A stretch of 64,000 bases of DNA. Origin: Epiperipatus broadwayi (Eukaryota > Onychophora > Udeonychophora > Euonychophora > Peripatidae). The notes beneath the pieces were generated by a model. The model saw only the letters and a list, made by a program, of their open reading frames with translations, searched no databases and was not told where the DNA came from. The stretch lies in contig JAQFVV010000152.1 of NCBI GenBank assembly GCA_028023455.1, forward strand, positions 1 to 64,000, given 5' to 3'. Position 1 is the stretch's first letter. Each line of letters starts with the position of its first letter. Of this stretch, positions 1 through 11,417 are shown piece by piece. A program made the translations under genes and the position numbers.

Positions 1-64
<64 letters not shown>
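1..64. repeat. (TA)n microsatellite
   Basis: An uninterrupted TA dinucleotide tract that continues beyond the left edge of the window. Similar tracts follow the 3' ends of two Penelope-like elements further along, so it may mark the end of another element lying outside the window; nothing in the window tests this. Confidence 0.97.
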
Positions 65-66
<2 letters not shown>

Positions 67-1375
67 AACTTTCCTAGGGATTAATATTATATACTTAATT
101 GCTATCCAATTGATTAACAACTCAATGCTGATATACTGAGATTATAAAATACTCTCAATCCAAAGCAGAAGATAAGAGTCTTTGAAAAGATAAGAATGGA
201 GTGTCATTCTTTTTATTTATTTATGTAGGCCAATCTGGAGCACTTTGGGAATGAAAGCATGAAGATCAAATTGTTAACATTATTTCTTTTAAAGCTGTAT
301 TTTAATTATTGGAATTCACAAAATATTTCAATTTACAACTTGTCAATATTGGATGAAATACTAAAATATGTAAAAGACTCTGTTTTGTGTTTTGGACTAA
401 GAGTATTTCTCATGCTTAATAAATCAGCATTGTATTTTTAATCAAATTAGTATATAATATTAACTGCTAGAAAAGTTTATATTTACCTATTTCGTTATTT
501 CATCTAATATTGAGAAATTGTAAACTGAAAAATTTCCCAAATTTATAGGTAAAATATATCTTTAAAAGTAGAAATGTCATTAATTTAAGATCTTCATGCT
601 TTCATTCCAAAGTGCTTCCAAGTAACATGCATTAGTATGCTACCATGTCACTTCTTCAAAGTGATTCTGTGATTTAATATATCTTACATGGCCTATACAT
701 CAGTTGCAAAAAAGACAAGCAATAAAATATTGACTATTTATTGAATTAAGTAAAGAGTCAAAGAACTTGATTAGATTTTTCTTGAAAACTTCTTATAATA
801 TTTATTTAACAGATATTTACAAGAAGAGCCATTTTATTGAAAGATAGACAAAAAATAAATATAAGACTGCAATTCATTTATAATTATTATAAAGTACAAC
901 AAAGCTCTTATTTTAGAAAATAACTATTAAGTCACAATGATCACTTATTAATTAAAAACAACTGATGTATTAAGAATGTTATCTTGCTCCTAATTATAAG
1001 GAACGAATTCATAGGTAAATGATTACATTCAGTAAAAATTATTTATAACTCTAGCTACTTTCTGACCAAAGGCTTTTCAAAATAATATTCTAGACCAGAG
1101 TGAACTGTACAAAGTTCCCTAGATGAGAATCTCTCCTCAGGAGTGACATTCTTGTTTGCCAATAGACAACTATCTTACTCTGCCAACAAAAAATCAATAA
1201 TAATCGCTAAATAAATAATTTTTTTTTATATAACTAAAGGGAAAAAACATGTTTACGAGTAATTATCCTATTCTATTTATTCTAGCATTTTGGCAGACGG
1301 AATCATAAACAATAAATAATTTTACTTGGGCATAACAACAATATTGGCATAAGTATAGGATTTGGACATTTTTTC
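65..1375. other. AT-rich intergenic DNA, no gene seen
   Basis: Unique-looking AT-rich sequence. The short open frames are low-complexity, lack recognisable domains and have the stop-codon density expected by chance. A short phrase near 230-260 (agcactttgggaatgaaagc) recurs in inverted, altered form near 595-620, giving a weak inverted repeat of about 20 bp around an AT-rich interior. Confidence 0.6.
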
Positions 1376-1680
1376 TTCAGATTTTTAATGGTATGGATGG
1401 CCGAAGAGTTGGAGTAGATTGAAGCCTGTCCATAAAATATGAAGATTTGCTATCTTAATATAAACTGAGCACTGATTATATATATATGAGATGATAATTT
1501 AGACCAACTGATGGGTACTGGTTCAGCACGAAATACGTTTGTTGGAGGTTATTTATCTTTTCTACATGTGTGTGGACATGTGTATCAATAGTGTGAGATA
1601 GTGTGAATAGTTGACGGTTGCTTGAAAGTCTGAGTTCTCCTATATTTATAATTTTACTAGAATTTTCCATCACATTTAAA
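1376..1680 (+). mobile_element. Family C repeat (hammerhead-bearing, SINE/retrozyme-like), single copy
   Basis: This is the first copy of the most frequent dispersed repeat in the window (others near 10.3-12.2, 15.3, 50.4-51.3, 51.7 and 53 kb). Recognisable blocks, in order: a gaagagttggagtagattga block, a cctgtccat block, a block meaning 'aagatttgctatcttaatat', the hammerhead-derived motif, a ttatttatcttttc block, and a terminal 'aaagtctgagttc' block corresponding to the tRNA-like B box seen in better copies. It is a monomer with a decayed ribozyme. Non-coding. Confidence 0.75.
1503..1546 (+). ncRNA. Hammerhead ribozyme remnant, family C
   Basis: Helix I strands ACCAA and TTGG flank the motif. 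The core reads CTGATGG (A9 changed to G), stem II keeps a CTG/CAG-type hairpin, GAAA is intact, and the helix III palindrome is degraded (ATACGTTT instead of ATACGTAT). Probably inactive. Confidence 0.55.
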
Positions 1681-1849
1681 TTTTAATAGCATTAAATAAT
1701 ATTAATAAATTTTACATCTGCAATTTTTTACAAAACTTTATATTGCAATAAACAATTATATATTTATACATTTATTGTTTGTATATTATATAACACCCAT
1801 AACACACACACACACATATATATATATAGGGCACATCTACTATTTATAA

Positions 1850-2105
1850 TATATATAATCAAAATTACCCAAATTCACAACTCAACCAGACTAGCCAAAA
1901 AAAAACAACAACAACTCTAAAACGTTACCAATGACTTCACTGCTACAAGCAGAATTCTCAAGTATAAAGAACTACAAAATAATAATATATTTACACTAAA
2001 AATTTACCCACAATTCCACTTCCTTCCCATACACCCTTAATATTAAAAGAACTTTTAAATAAGTTTAATTACTTCAGAATCACAAATGTTTAATAATAAA
2101 GATGT
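1850..2105 (-). mobile_element. Penelope-like element fragment (3' region)
   Basis: This segment aligns by eye along its length with 13363-13590, the non-coding and terminal part of a minus-strand PLE copy. Shared phrases include cacaactcaaccagactag, cactgctacaagcagaatt and ccacaattccactt. No coding sequence remains here: the fragment ends before the GIY-YIG region present in the 13.5 kb copy. Identified by similarity to the neighbouring copy, not by a protein domain of its own. Confidence 0.65.
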
Positions 2106-5100
2106 TTTATATGTATACACACACACATAACACCCACATAAATACTCCACATGGAAAACAGATTTCAACTCTATGAATTCCTGGTTATGAAAGCACATTA
2201 TAAAAATACACAATAAAACTATTAATGTCAACTCTGTTAATATTATGGATAGCCATGCAAAAATTATAGAGGTGAGAATCCTTACTTTTGGAATGAAAAA
2301 TGCCTACATTGGGTTAGCAGGAAACATCTCAAGTGTCAGGCATACCCCTTACAGAGTGACATTTTTTTCACTTAGAAAATACAATAAAATTATTTTAATT
2401 TAACATTGAAAGTGTATCAAAATCAAAAATATAGGTTTTTTATAAATTAACTGTTCAGCATAAAAGTTCATGTAGTTGTACTCTAGGAAAATCATAATTG
2501 ATAATGCAAATTTTAATAGTCGAATCCATTCATTATTATTAGATTGTATTTTAAACATGATATGTCTACTTTTGTTTCAAATTGTGAAGCAAACAATTTT
2601 GATTAAAGATAGTTCAAATGAAAATGCATTCCACATTAAAGCAGATAATTTTTATGTATGCAATTTTTATAAATCTTTCAGTACAATTTGGCTTATTTCT
2701 GCTTACCAATTTTCCTATATCTTCTGTATTTATATAAGTCTTCAATTTTCATAGTGGTCTTTGGTATTAGGTAAATGAAAATCAAGCAGATTATCATCTT
2801 GTAGAATGGATGGAAATAAACAATATTCACTTATTTTATAACACTAAGCAAGAAGAAACATTCTGCATTCTATTCAGGCAGATAGGAAATAAAGACTCCT
2901 AATTTATGGTTTGTTTTGACAAAAAATGATTTATTGTCATCTGCTAAAGAGATCATTTTTGCAATTGTCAACATAAACCAAGAGTAGTCACTCTTGAAAT
3001 CTGCATTTCTATAATTGAAGCTTATCTTTTCCAAGGTAGAATTTAAGAAAAGTTAATTTGAATTGAAATACTGGATATTTTGAACAAATTTTTAATAAAA
3101 TCCAATTTCATTTTGCTTTAATAGGATTAACAAACTATTAATAATAGCTTCTAGAGAGTTCATCCCTTATGAATATCATAAATAATTTATTTCAAGCTGG
3201 AATAAAATCAGCAATCCTCTTTATGACCAGTTTTAGTTTACTAACGATCCAGAAATAGCTGTCAAACTTATAAAATTACTGAACTGCCAGGAAAGAAAAG
3301 TGGAGAGACAATGTAGAAATAACACTTCTCAAGATGTAGTCCTAAAGCCTTGGCCTTTTATAAATGCTTAGTAGATCTAAAACTGTCTCTAAAAGTACTG
3401 CTATTATCACTGTTAGTCATATGGCCAGTTTATATACTATATTTCTAACTCCCTGTTCATTAGAGCACAATTGTAAACATTTCCCTCACAATGTTTCTAC
3501 AATAGCAATATGATAAAACCAGTAAATGTTAGTGAATTAAAACTTACCCTTTTTGTGTTAAATTGGGAAAACCCTCAAGAGCAGATAAATTTTCTAAAAA
3601 ATTTAGAACCTAAAGTTAAAACATGCTAGGCAGAATTATTTGGTAACATTACTCATACATAAAGTGTTTCTAAAATTTGAGATGGAATCAAAACTATACA
3701 GTATTAAAACCAAACAGCAATGATCCAAAAAATTATTATATCCTTATTATGTTTTATCTACAATCTTTTTGAAAGGAACATACTAACAAGAATTTTACCA
3801 ATATTTGAGATTCAGCTTTCTATAGAGCTGGTTGAATTTAGGCTACAAATCATTAACAAATTACATCGGAAAAGGCTTCAAAAATAAATTTAAAACTGAT
3901 GCTCCCTTTACTGATCTAATATCATTCTTATGATTTGGTTATAAAAGAATTGTCTAAAGTTTTTAAAAAGTCTTAAATGCAGAAAAATCATGAATTTATT
4001 TGACAAAATGTTCTCTAATAGAACAATTCAGATGTCACTAAATGATCATCATAGGAGATACAAAATTGTACAGAACAATCTGCAACAGTTTTTTCACTTA
4101 TTTTATGTACTATATTCAACAGTGATATTCCCAATACATAATGCAAGATATTTATCTATACTGATAACATTTGCTTTGATTTCTCCAAACAGATACTTTT
4201 CTGGATTAAAAAAGTCTCTCAAAGGATTTGAAAAAATCTGTAAATGTTTTCCAAAACCAGATTTTATGCCTAATTCAATTAACACTGACTTTGTGTAATA
4301 ATAATCTGAAGTATAATTTTACCCTATACTATTTAGAAGTGACCTTGGATTACAGCCTAATGTATTTTTCTCATTTATGTAAGATTAGATCAAAATTTAA
4401 TTTCTAGTAATAATCTTATTGAAAAACTGGCTGCAAATATTTAACATTAGTATAATCTGCTAGTGAAAATCATGTTCCTGCTTGGAAAAAAAAGTTCTCA
4501 GACTAAACTTCTGGATTCTCAGTTAAATATTAGTATAAGAAATATTCCTAGTGCATTTATGTCTATTCTTTTACAGTGTTCCTGGTTCTTTCAAATATTC
4601 CTCCACCCAGATATCAGAAGCAAAACTTCCTAACAGAAAATATACACAAGACTATTAAGCAGATCAGACTTATCAATAATTCAAACTATAAGTTTACTAC
4701 TTAAAACTCAATTTAAACCTAAATCCATGTAAAAAAATTATGAAGTAAAAATGGAATTCTTATGAGATTCCAAATAAATATCCCGATCTAATAATAAAGC
4801 TAGCTGAATTTGATCTTCTTAGACACAACCGGAATCTTATCAGCAGATTCAGAACAATCCATGATCACTGTACTCATCTGCTTCATAAGTGAAATTTGTC
4901 AGTCACTGACCTTTTTAAATATAGACAAATACAAATTATGATTGACAATTAATAACTATAGTAGCCGAATTGAAAGATTTAATAAAACCATCAGTGAATC
5001 TATTCTTTGGTTAAAATTTTTATTTGCTTATTTCTGATATCTTGTAAATAGTTAAGCTGTCTATAAATTAGCAAGAGGTAAAATAAGAAAAGAAAAATGT

Positions 5101-7400
5101 TCAAACCTTTACCATTCAGCATTCTCTTTTTAGTGTTCTTATATGAGAAGTCTTTACCCTGAAATGAGTTATATAAAAAAGAAAACTATTTTACTTATTT
5201 ATATAAATAAAATATTCCATTACTGAGAAAATCTTTCTGCAAAACTTCATAAAACAGCAAAAGAAAAGGCTTTAGTAACTAGTTTCATTAATTACCAGAT
5301 AGTTAAAGTCATGTTACTTATATTCACAAAGTGATGCAGTGATGGAGTGGCAGATTCTGGAACTTCATGCCAACAGCCTAGTTCTGGCATTTCTGGTATT
5401 CAAATGTCTTAAGAACATCCAAGCAATAAGACCATCCTATGTTTACTACTCTAGCTGAAAATAGGTAGATGCCTATATATTGATCACATTTTTCATGGCT
5501 AATGGATTAGCTATGAACCAACTATTTGAAAAAATCCTAAATTTTATTAGAATATTAAAAAATTCTTTAGTTTAATATATGATGATTGAAAGTCAATGAA
5601 TGCATAGATATTACACCAAAATGCTTTTTATATTTGCAATTGTTTTTTTATAATACAAAATTAAGATGAAGATATGCGAGAGATTGAAATTTGGTTCAAC
5701 TAAAGAATACTAGTTCATCCAGAAATGAATCTTGGGGATCATTTTTCTCTGGATGATTTCATTTACATTTCAAGAATATATTGTAATATGAAAATCTTAT
5801 ATCGATCTAAAAAAAAAAAATACACCTGGGAGTTTGGATAATGATATCAGATATATTAGTATTTAACTAAGTTTAATGTTTATATCTAGACTGAAATGAT
5901 ATGATAATCCCTAGAATAACAAATAATTAGTAGCAATCATTAATATATTTCTTTAAAGTAAATACTATCAGAAATGTGATTGCATAAAATAAATTTGACA
6001 TTGTAGATAAAGCAAAAAGACATTTGATTATTTATCATATTTTTAATTTTTTTTTATGATTTGAAAATATTTCCAAACTAGTTCAGATTCAATCTCTTAT
6101 ATATATATATATTCCACAGATTGTTATTTTTAAGCATTCATTGATTTCAAGTTCTGCTGAAAAGGTATAATAAACATAAACTAATTAAATGCACTGAGCC
6201 ATCCTCCAGTAAAACACTGCCAGGATCATAATGCTAAGTAAAGTTATGCAGTACAGGTATGCTTATATAATTGATGTGATGTAATATGTAAATGATGTAT
6301 AATATGCAGATAAGACAACTGAACAAATAAATCCTTTTTTGGGGGGTGGGGTGAATGTGGATCCTTTACAATTACCCATGCTTCTTTGTATTTCCTTATC
6401 TTATCGTACCTTTCAGAGCAAATTGTTCTAACATTGGATGGAGAAAATGTGTTTACCCATGATATGTTCATGAGAAGTCGAAGTCAATGCGTGCTTAAGA
6501 ATTACATAGCTTTATGAAAAGAGTTAATACTTTGAGAATTATAGATTGTTATTCTAATAAAAAATAGAAATAAATAGATTGTATCTACGTAAATGGTAAT
6601 AACTTTTACCTTTGTTGTTATCAGGAAATCAGAAATACATTGTAAATTGAATGGCCAAATGTAACTCTCAATACTAACTATCTTGATTTTGGCAAATTGG
6701 TGACGTGATGATGACAGTTTTATTTATTAATGAAGGATAGCTATAATGTACATTATACTATAGCTTAACAATAATCGTGATGAATCCACTTCCTTCAATC
6801 TCTATTATTAAGAACAATTCTAGCTGTTATCTCACCGGCAATTTACTTAAATCCAATTAATAGTTTAAAATAACACACCCTGAATTTATTGCTTATAAGA
6901 TAATATAACTGGATATATTTTAAATACCACATAAAATATAAAAAAGGCATTCAAAACTATTAAATTTTAATAAAAATGAATAATTAAATAAATAAAAAAA
7001 ATTGGTATAAATGGAGTTGTATTTCCTTTTATATGGATAATAGGCAAATAATGACATAAATACTTTATTATTAATAAATTTCCTCTTCTATTTATTTATT
7101 AACTGACTGAACAAAAATTTATATTCACAATATGCTTGCACATTAAAAATATACATATGCGCGTATTATCAACGTTATATAAATACACAATAAAAAAACA
7201 AACAATGATATAGCTAATTTAAGAAAAATCTTTTACATATAGCTATTTAATTAAAGAAATACGTTTTACCAACATTATAATAGAAACAAAATAGATCTTA
7301 CCTAGTTATAATCTATTAAGCTCAATTAGCAACATATATGTACAATTAAAATTTCTTAATGTTTGAGGTGATTGGATACTCATTTCAGATAGCAGTATCC
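2106..7400. other. AT-rich intergenic or intronic DNA, no gene seen
   Basis: About 5.3 kb of unique-looking AT-rich DNA. Open frames at 2476-2754, 3990-4298 and 6244-6471 have low-complexity, hydrophobic or basic translations with no domain I recognise, and are what chance gives at this base composition. No tRNA, repeat array or element end was seen. A phrase near 5700-5760 (ccagaaatgaatcttgggga) faintly resembles family D at 35.2 kb. Confidence 0.55.
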
Positions 7401-7506
7401 ACTATATATATATCAAAAGATGGAGCTTTACCAAGACCTCCAAACAAGCGTATTTGTTTACATAAACGTCAGAGTCAATATTCACTGTCTCTTTCATTTT
7501 GCTCCA

Positions 7507-7553
7507 CCCTCAGATCAGCTGATTTCAAGCTGATTTGCTCTCATCAGTGAGGG
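7507..7553 (-). ncRNA. Hammerhead ribozyme, type I, apparently complete (family A copy 1)
   Basis: Read on the minus strand: helix I CCCTCA; core CTGATGA; stem II GAGC with GCTT (one G-T wobble) around the loop AAATCA; GAA; helix III as the perfect 10-base palindrome ATCAGCTGAT; cleavage base C17 (plus-strand position 7513); and helix I partner TGAGGG, 6 of 6 paired. All conserved catalytic positions of the hammerhead consensus are present. Because helix III has no loop, it would form between two RNA copies, a dimeric hammerhead. Confidence 0.85.
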
Positions 7554-7921
7554 ATAGAAGTTAGAAACTAGACCTAAATATTAACTCCAAGCGTTTATGC
7601 AAAACGTTTCTATCAGTTTGCAAGCATGAATTTTTTAGACACCTAAATGTCTTCAAACTCAGCCTATCAAACTAGATAGCTATATGGGTCTGATATCAGT
7701 TCAGATTCTCCACATAGTGAAAGCTTCTGCAATCTATATCATTGCAAGAAAATTTTAAAGGTACATTTATGAAAAAGAAAAACCAAGTTTTATATGTGTA
7801 AAAACCTGCTATCGCTTGTATTAATGATCAATAGATGGAGCTTTACCAAGACCTCCAAACAAGCGTATTTGTTTACATAAACGTCAGAGTCAATATTCAC
7901 TGTCTCTTTCATTTTGCTCCA

Positions 7922-7968
7922 CCCTCAGATCAGCTGATTTCAAACTGATTTGCTCTCATCAGTGAGGG
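7922..7968 (-). ncRNA. Hammerhead ribozyme, type I, apparently complete (family A copy 2)
   Basis: Same structure as the copy 415 bp upstream. The one difference is in stem II, where GCTT has become GTTT; this still pairs with GAGC through wobbles. Core CTGATGA, GAAA, the palindrome ATCAGCTGAT, C17 (plus position 7928) and the 6-bp helix I CCCTCA/TGAGGG are unchanged. A substitution that keeps pairing is what selection on structure would leave, though one change proves little. Confidence 0.85.
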
Positions 7969-8182
7969 ATAGAAGTTAGAAACTAGACCTAAAAATTAAC
8001 TCCAAGCGTTTATGTAAAACATTTCCATCAGTTTGCAAGCATGAATTTTTTAGACATCTAAATGTCTTCAAACACAGCCTATCAAACTAGATAGCTATAT
8101 GGGTCTGATATCAGTTCAGATTCTCCACATAGTGAAAGCTTCTGCAATCTATATCATTGCAAAAAAACTTTAAAGGTACATT

Positions 8183-8366
8183 TATGAAAAACAAAAACCA
8201 AGTTTTATATACGTAAAAACCTGCTATCGCTTGTATTAATGATCAATAGATGGAGCTTTACCAAATATGCTTGTTTGGAGGTCTTGGTAAAGCTCCATCT
8301 ATTGATCATTAATACAAGCGATAGCAGGTTTTTACATATATAAAACTTGGTTTTTGTTTTTTCATA
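8183..8366. repeat. Long palindrome joining family A to a PLE
   Basis: Left arm 8183-8264 and right arm 8284-8366 are near-perfect reverse complements around a 19-bp loop (8265-8283). The loop contains tgcttgtttggaggtc, itself the reverse complement of the next part of the family A unit. So an inverted, truncated family A end sits directly in front of the PLE coding region. Terminal repeats with an inverted partial copy at the 5' side are a known PLE arrangement. Confidence 0.85.
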
Positions 8367-8908
8367 TATATATATATCCACCTAAAGTTGTATATTGTAG
8401 ACATAGGACACTTAGGGATAGACTTGTAAGGACAGCTTTTGGCACTAATTTTGTGTCAGAAAAGGGATGTTTTTCATGTGGGGATAAGAGATGTCTTACA
8501 TGCAAACATATTATTGTTACAAAGATGGTTCAGGGAGATACCATTCATGGTTTTAAATGGTATATCTCCAACTATGTCAACTGTAAAAGTATAAACTTTA
8601 TATATTTAATAGAATGTAATAGATGCTTGTGTCGTTACATAGGTGAGTCAGCAAACAGTTTACATATTAGAATGACCAACCATAGGTTTGATATTTTACA
8701 TAAAAATGAAAATAGACCAGTTTCTAAACATTTCAATTTACCTGATCACTCGATTGATGATTTAAGAGTGGTTATATTGGAAGATAATTTTTCTTCCATG
8801 AGAGAAAGAAAACAGAAAGAGACCTTTTTTTTTTTTAAATTTAAGACATTACATCCTCATGGGATGAATATGAATACTATCACATCTTTGAATTACCTGG
8901 TTTCCTAG
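8354..8908 (+). CDS. Penelope-like GIY-YIG endonuclease domain (C-terminal part)
   Basis: C-terminal portion of a PLE polyprotein of 184 codons; in full-length PLEs it follows a reverse transcriptase and nicks target DNA. The translation begins in element sequence rather than at a natural start: the first residues up to about residue 15 are linker. A cysteine cluster typical of the PLE linker follows (CFSCGDKRCLTC, about residues 39-50), then the GIY-YIG fold: FIYLIEC at about 82-88, YIGES at about 95-99, an arginine-bearing helix (SLHIRMTNHR) at about 102-111, and the late RERKQKE segment where the family has its catalytic glutamate. The frame is open from linker to stop, which suggests a fairly young insertion. 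A T-run near residue 157 encodes a phenylalanine stretch and may be a slippage site. The enzyme cannot be autonomous without its reverse transcriptase. Confidence 0.85.
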   Translation: MFFHIYIYPPKVVYCRHRTLRDRLVRTAFGTNFVSEKGCFSCGDKRCLTCKHIIVTKMVQGDTIHGFKWYISNYVNCKSINFIYLIECNRCLCRYIGESANSLHIRMTNHRFDILHKNENRPVSKHFNLPDHSIDDLRVVILEDNFSSMRERKQKETFFFFKFKTLHPHGMNMNTITSLNYLVS

Positions 8909-9354
8909 GGATTTATTTATTTTATTTATTTATTTTTTCCTAAATAATTGTTTTTTATTTTTTGTTTCCTAAATAATTATTTTATAGGTGGACTAGCACG
9001 AAGTAGAAAAAATATAAAGTGTATATAAAAAGTGTATGTGCATAAGATATATGTGTATATAGTAAAATATATGTATATATACAGTTTTTTTAGTGTGTGC
9101 ATATATAATAATATATATTTTTATTGGTTTTTGATATATTTTAATGTATAATAATTATGTATGGTGTTAGTTTTTTAAAATGTTTTTTGTGAAAAAATTT
9201 TATTAGTATTTTTTTAGTATTTTTTATACAAGTTTTGTAAATATATATATATATATACAATGTTTTTAAAGATTTCTAGCCTATGGGAATTAGTTTTGTT
9301 ATCTGATACGTAACTGTAATATTTTAGCACTTAATTTCTGTAAGTAACCATTTT

Positions 9355-9396
9355 GCTTTCTGATGAAAACCAGTCTGCTGGTTGAAATATTAAAGC
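9355..9396 (+). ncRNA. Hammerhead ribozyme motif of PLE-1
   Basis: Helix I strands GCTTT and AAAGC pair perfectly (5 bp). Between them lie core CTGATGA, one extra A, stem II AACCAG/CTGGTT (6 bp, loop TCTG), GAAA, a short palindrome ATAT as helix III, and T as the cleavage base. The extra A after the core recurs in other hammerhead motifs in this window. It sits about 450 bp after the stop codon and about 30 bp before the (TA)n tract, where PLE terminal repeats carry hammerheads. Confidence 0.7.
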
Positions 9397-9423
9397 TTTT
9401 TTATAGAAGTAATTCTGTGTTTT

Positions 9424-9425
<2 letters not shown>

Positions 9426-9520
<95 letters not shown>
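9426..9520. repeat. (TA)n microsatellite at the PLE-1 3' end
   Basis: About 47 TA units directly following the element end. May be the target or a by-product of PLE integration. Confidence 0.95.
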
Positions 9521-9521
<1 letters not shown>

Positions 9522-10320
9522 CAGTTTTATGTACACACAAAAAAATGAATTGTATAAAATTAAGTTATAATTCATGAATTCCATGATTGGGTCTTCCTTT
9601 CTTTCATAAAAGTGTCTTAAAACTATTGTTCTGTAGTTACCTGCATCTTCTTCAATTTAACTGCATATTGTTGTGTTACCTTAAAATTTTAGATTTCTAT
9701 TCATAAATTCATTTTCTTTTAATTATATAATTTGGCCCAATAAAATATGTATAAAAAGGTCTTTCCTTTAGATCTTCTTACCATTAATGAATTGGGTAGA
9801 AAAGTATTTAATCTGAGGGCTGGATTTTTTTTTCCTAGTAGGTTCTTGTTAAACAGTTTCTTTGAGATACATTTTACACCTGGACAGATGTTCTAGTATA
9901 CAGTAGGTTTACATTTTCAGGTAAGACTGGACACTGTTGGTATTTAAAAAGAGTCTAATCCATCACTAGAATTACTCTGCCACAGCGGTTACTTTCCATA
10001 TTTTTATAATATGATATAATTGTTTATTTACTGGAAATATTAAAATACTATTGCTTCAGAATCAATATTCCTTCCCTAGTGATTAAAAAAATAACTTGCC
10101 ACAAATATGGTTTTAATGATGATCCACATAGGCTTGATTGAGCAACTAATTTCTTCCTATTGTCAATCTCATTCTCTTAAGGAATCCAGCTGAAAGAAGA
10201 AAAAAAAATAAAAAAGTTTTTATATCTACCCAATCCAGGATTCAACTAAATCAAAAATAAATACATAAAAAATCCATTATATTTTTTTTCTTTATAATAT
10301 TTAAATGCAGATATACTTTA
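9521..10320. other. AT-rich DNA, no gene seen
   Basis: Unique-looking sequence; no open frame above background and no repeat that I can match elsewhere in the window. Confidence 0.55.
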
Positions 10321-10432
10321 TATCTCTAGAGTTAGGGATTTGAAACCAGACTTTCAAACTCTCTTCCGCTACCCAATCTATCTCAAACAATAAATACACA
10401 TGACCACGCACATGTGAAAAAGATAAATAATC

Positions 10433-10475
10433 TACAATTTACATATTTCATGCTGAACCAGCACTAACAGTTGGT
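10433..10475 (-). ncRNA. Hammerhead remnant, family C
   Basis: Minus strand: stem II is well preserved (GTGCTG with CAGCAT around GTT, 6 bp including a G-T pair) and GAAA is present, but the core reads CTGTTA where CTGATGA is expected. This copy best shows the ancestral stem II of the family. Inactive as it stands. Confidence 0.55.
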
Positions 10476-10921
10476 CCAGATCACCATCTTCCATATATAC
10501 ATATATAAATAATCAGTGCTGGATTTATATTAAGACAGCAAATCTTCAAACTTTAATGGACAGGCGTCAATCTACTCGACATCTCCAACTCTTCAGCCAA
10601 CCATACAATTGAAAATTTTATGATGGACCAATCAAATTCCCTTGATGATGCCTCTATTATTCCATGCTCACATTGACCTTAAGTCACTCTGAACCCTCAT
10701 GTATAGAATCTTGCCCATATAAATACATAGAAGAGGGATGATCAAAATATGGCTGAATCTGCAATATTTAAGTACAGGTATATATTATATCCCTGAAATT
10801 TAGATGTAAATATATAAATATAGGTGACATGAACCCAGACATTTAAACTCCCTTCAGGTACCCAATCTATCTTATACAATGAATACACATGAACACACAC
10901 ATGTGAAAAAGTTAAATGATC

Positions 10922-10975
10922 TCCAATATATGTATTTCTCACTGAATTAGCACTTGTCAGTTGGTCCAGATCATT
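10922..10975 (-). ncRNA. Hammerhead remnant, family C
   Basis: Minus strand: helix I ACCAA with TTGG, core CTGACAA (G8 changed to A), partial stem II, GAAA, degraded palindrome ATACATAT, then A as the cleavage base. Inactive because G8 is lost. Confidence 0.5.
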
Positions 10976-11312
10976 ATCTCCCACACATAGATGTATTCAG
11001 TGCTTGGTTTATATTAAGATAGCAAGTCTTCAATTTACTTCTTCACCATACCATTGAAAATCTGATGATAAAATGGCCAAATATCATTATTATTCATGGA
11101 TAGGAAACTGTCCATATAAATAGACTGAAGAAAGATGGACAGAATATAGGCTTAATCTGTAATATTTACATACATTGTATATTTTAAATCCCTGAAATTT
11201 AGATGTAAATATAGAGGATTTGAATTCAGACTTTCAACATCCCTTTAGCTATCCAATCTATCTCATAAAACAATTACACATGACCACATACATGTGAAAA
11301 AGGTAAATGACT

Positions 11313-11355
11313 TCCAATATACATATTTCATGCTGAATCAACATTAATCACTTGG
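11313..11355 (-). ncRNA. Hammerhead remnant, family C
   Basis: Minus strand: core decayed to GTGATTA, stem II partly kept (GTTGATTCAGC), GAAA intact, palindrome ATATGTAT with one change, helix I TTGG kept. Inactive. Confidence 0.45.
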
Positions 11356-11417
11356 ACAGATCATCCTCTCTCTCACACACATATATAATAAGTGCTCATT
11401 TTACATTAAGGAAGCAA

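Larger units (their letters stand above)
7419..8264 (-). mobile_element. Family A tandem repeat (two 415-bp units), retrozyme-like
   Basis: Two near-identical direct copies start at 7419 and 7834, and a third begins at 8249 but stops after about 15 bases, so the period is exactly 415 bp. Each unit carries a hammerhead ribozyme on the minus strand at the same relative position, so cleavage at both sites would release a 415-nt RNA. No protein is encoded. Tandem units of a few hundred bases with type I hammerheads are the published hallmark of retrozymes and of PLE terminal repeats. The array runs straight into a palindrome and then into a plus-strand PLE 3' half. It could be a stand-alone non-autonomous element or the doubled terminal repeat of a minus-strand PLE whose body is missing. 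Confidence 0.8.
8284..9427 (+). mobile_element. Penelope-like element, 5'-truncated (PLE-1)
   Basis: The element enters after the palindrome, carries a linker plus GIY-YIG coding region (8354-8908), an AT-rich 3' untranslated region, a hammerhead-type motif at 9355-9396, and ends at a (TA)n tract. The reverse transcriptase domain is missing, so this is a 5'-truncated insertion, as is usual for elements copied by target-primed reverse transcription. Confidence 0.75.

Noticed and set aside
7419-8264. CRISPR-like reading of the direct repeats
   Set aside because: Only two units, with no spacers; the genome is eukaryotic.
9331-9540. Minus-strand frame with an isoleucine-tyrosine repeat
   Set aside because: Translation of the (TA)n tract and the PLE 3' end. 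The similar frame at 34646-34840 has the same cause.
11030-11075. CTGATGATAAAATGG near 11060 and similar CTGATGATGAAAT phrases in family C
   Set aside because: They contain the core letters by chance; no stem II or helix I can be formed around them. They belong to another conserved block of the unit.
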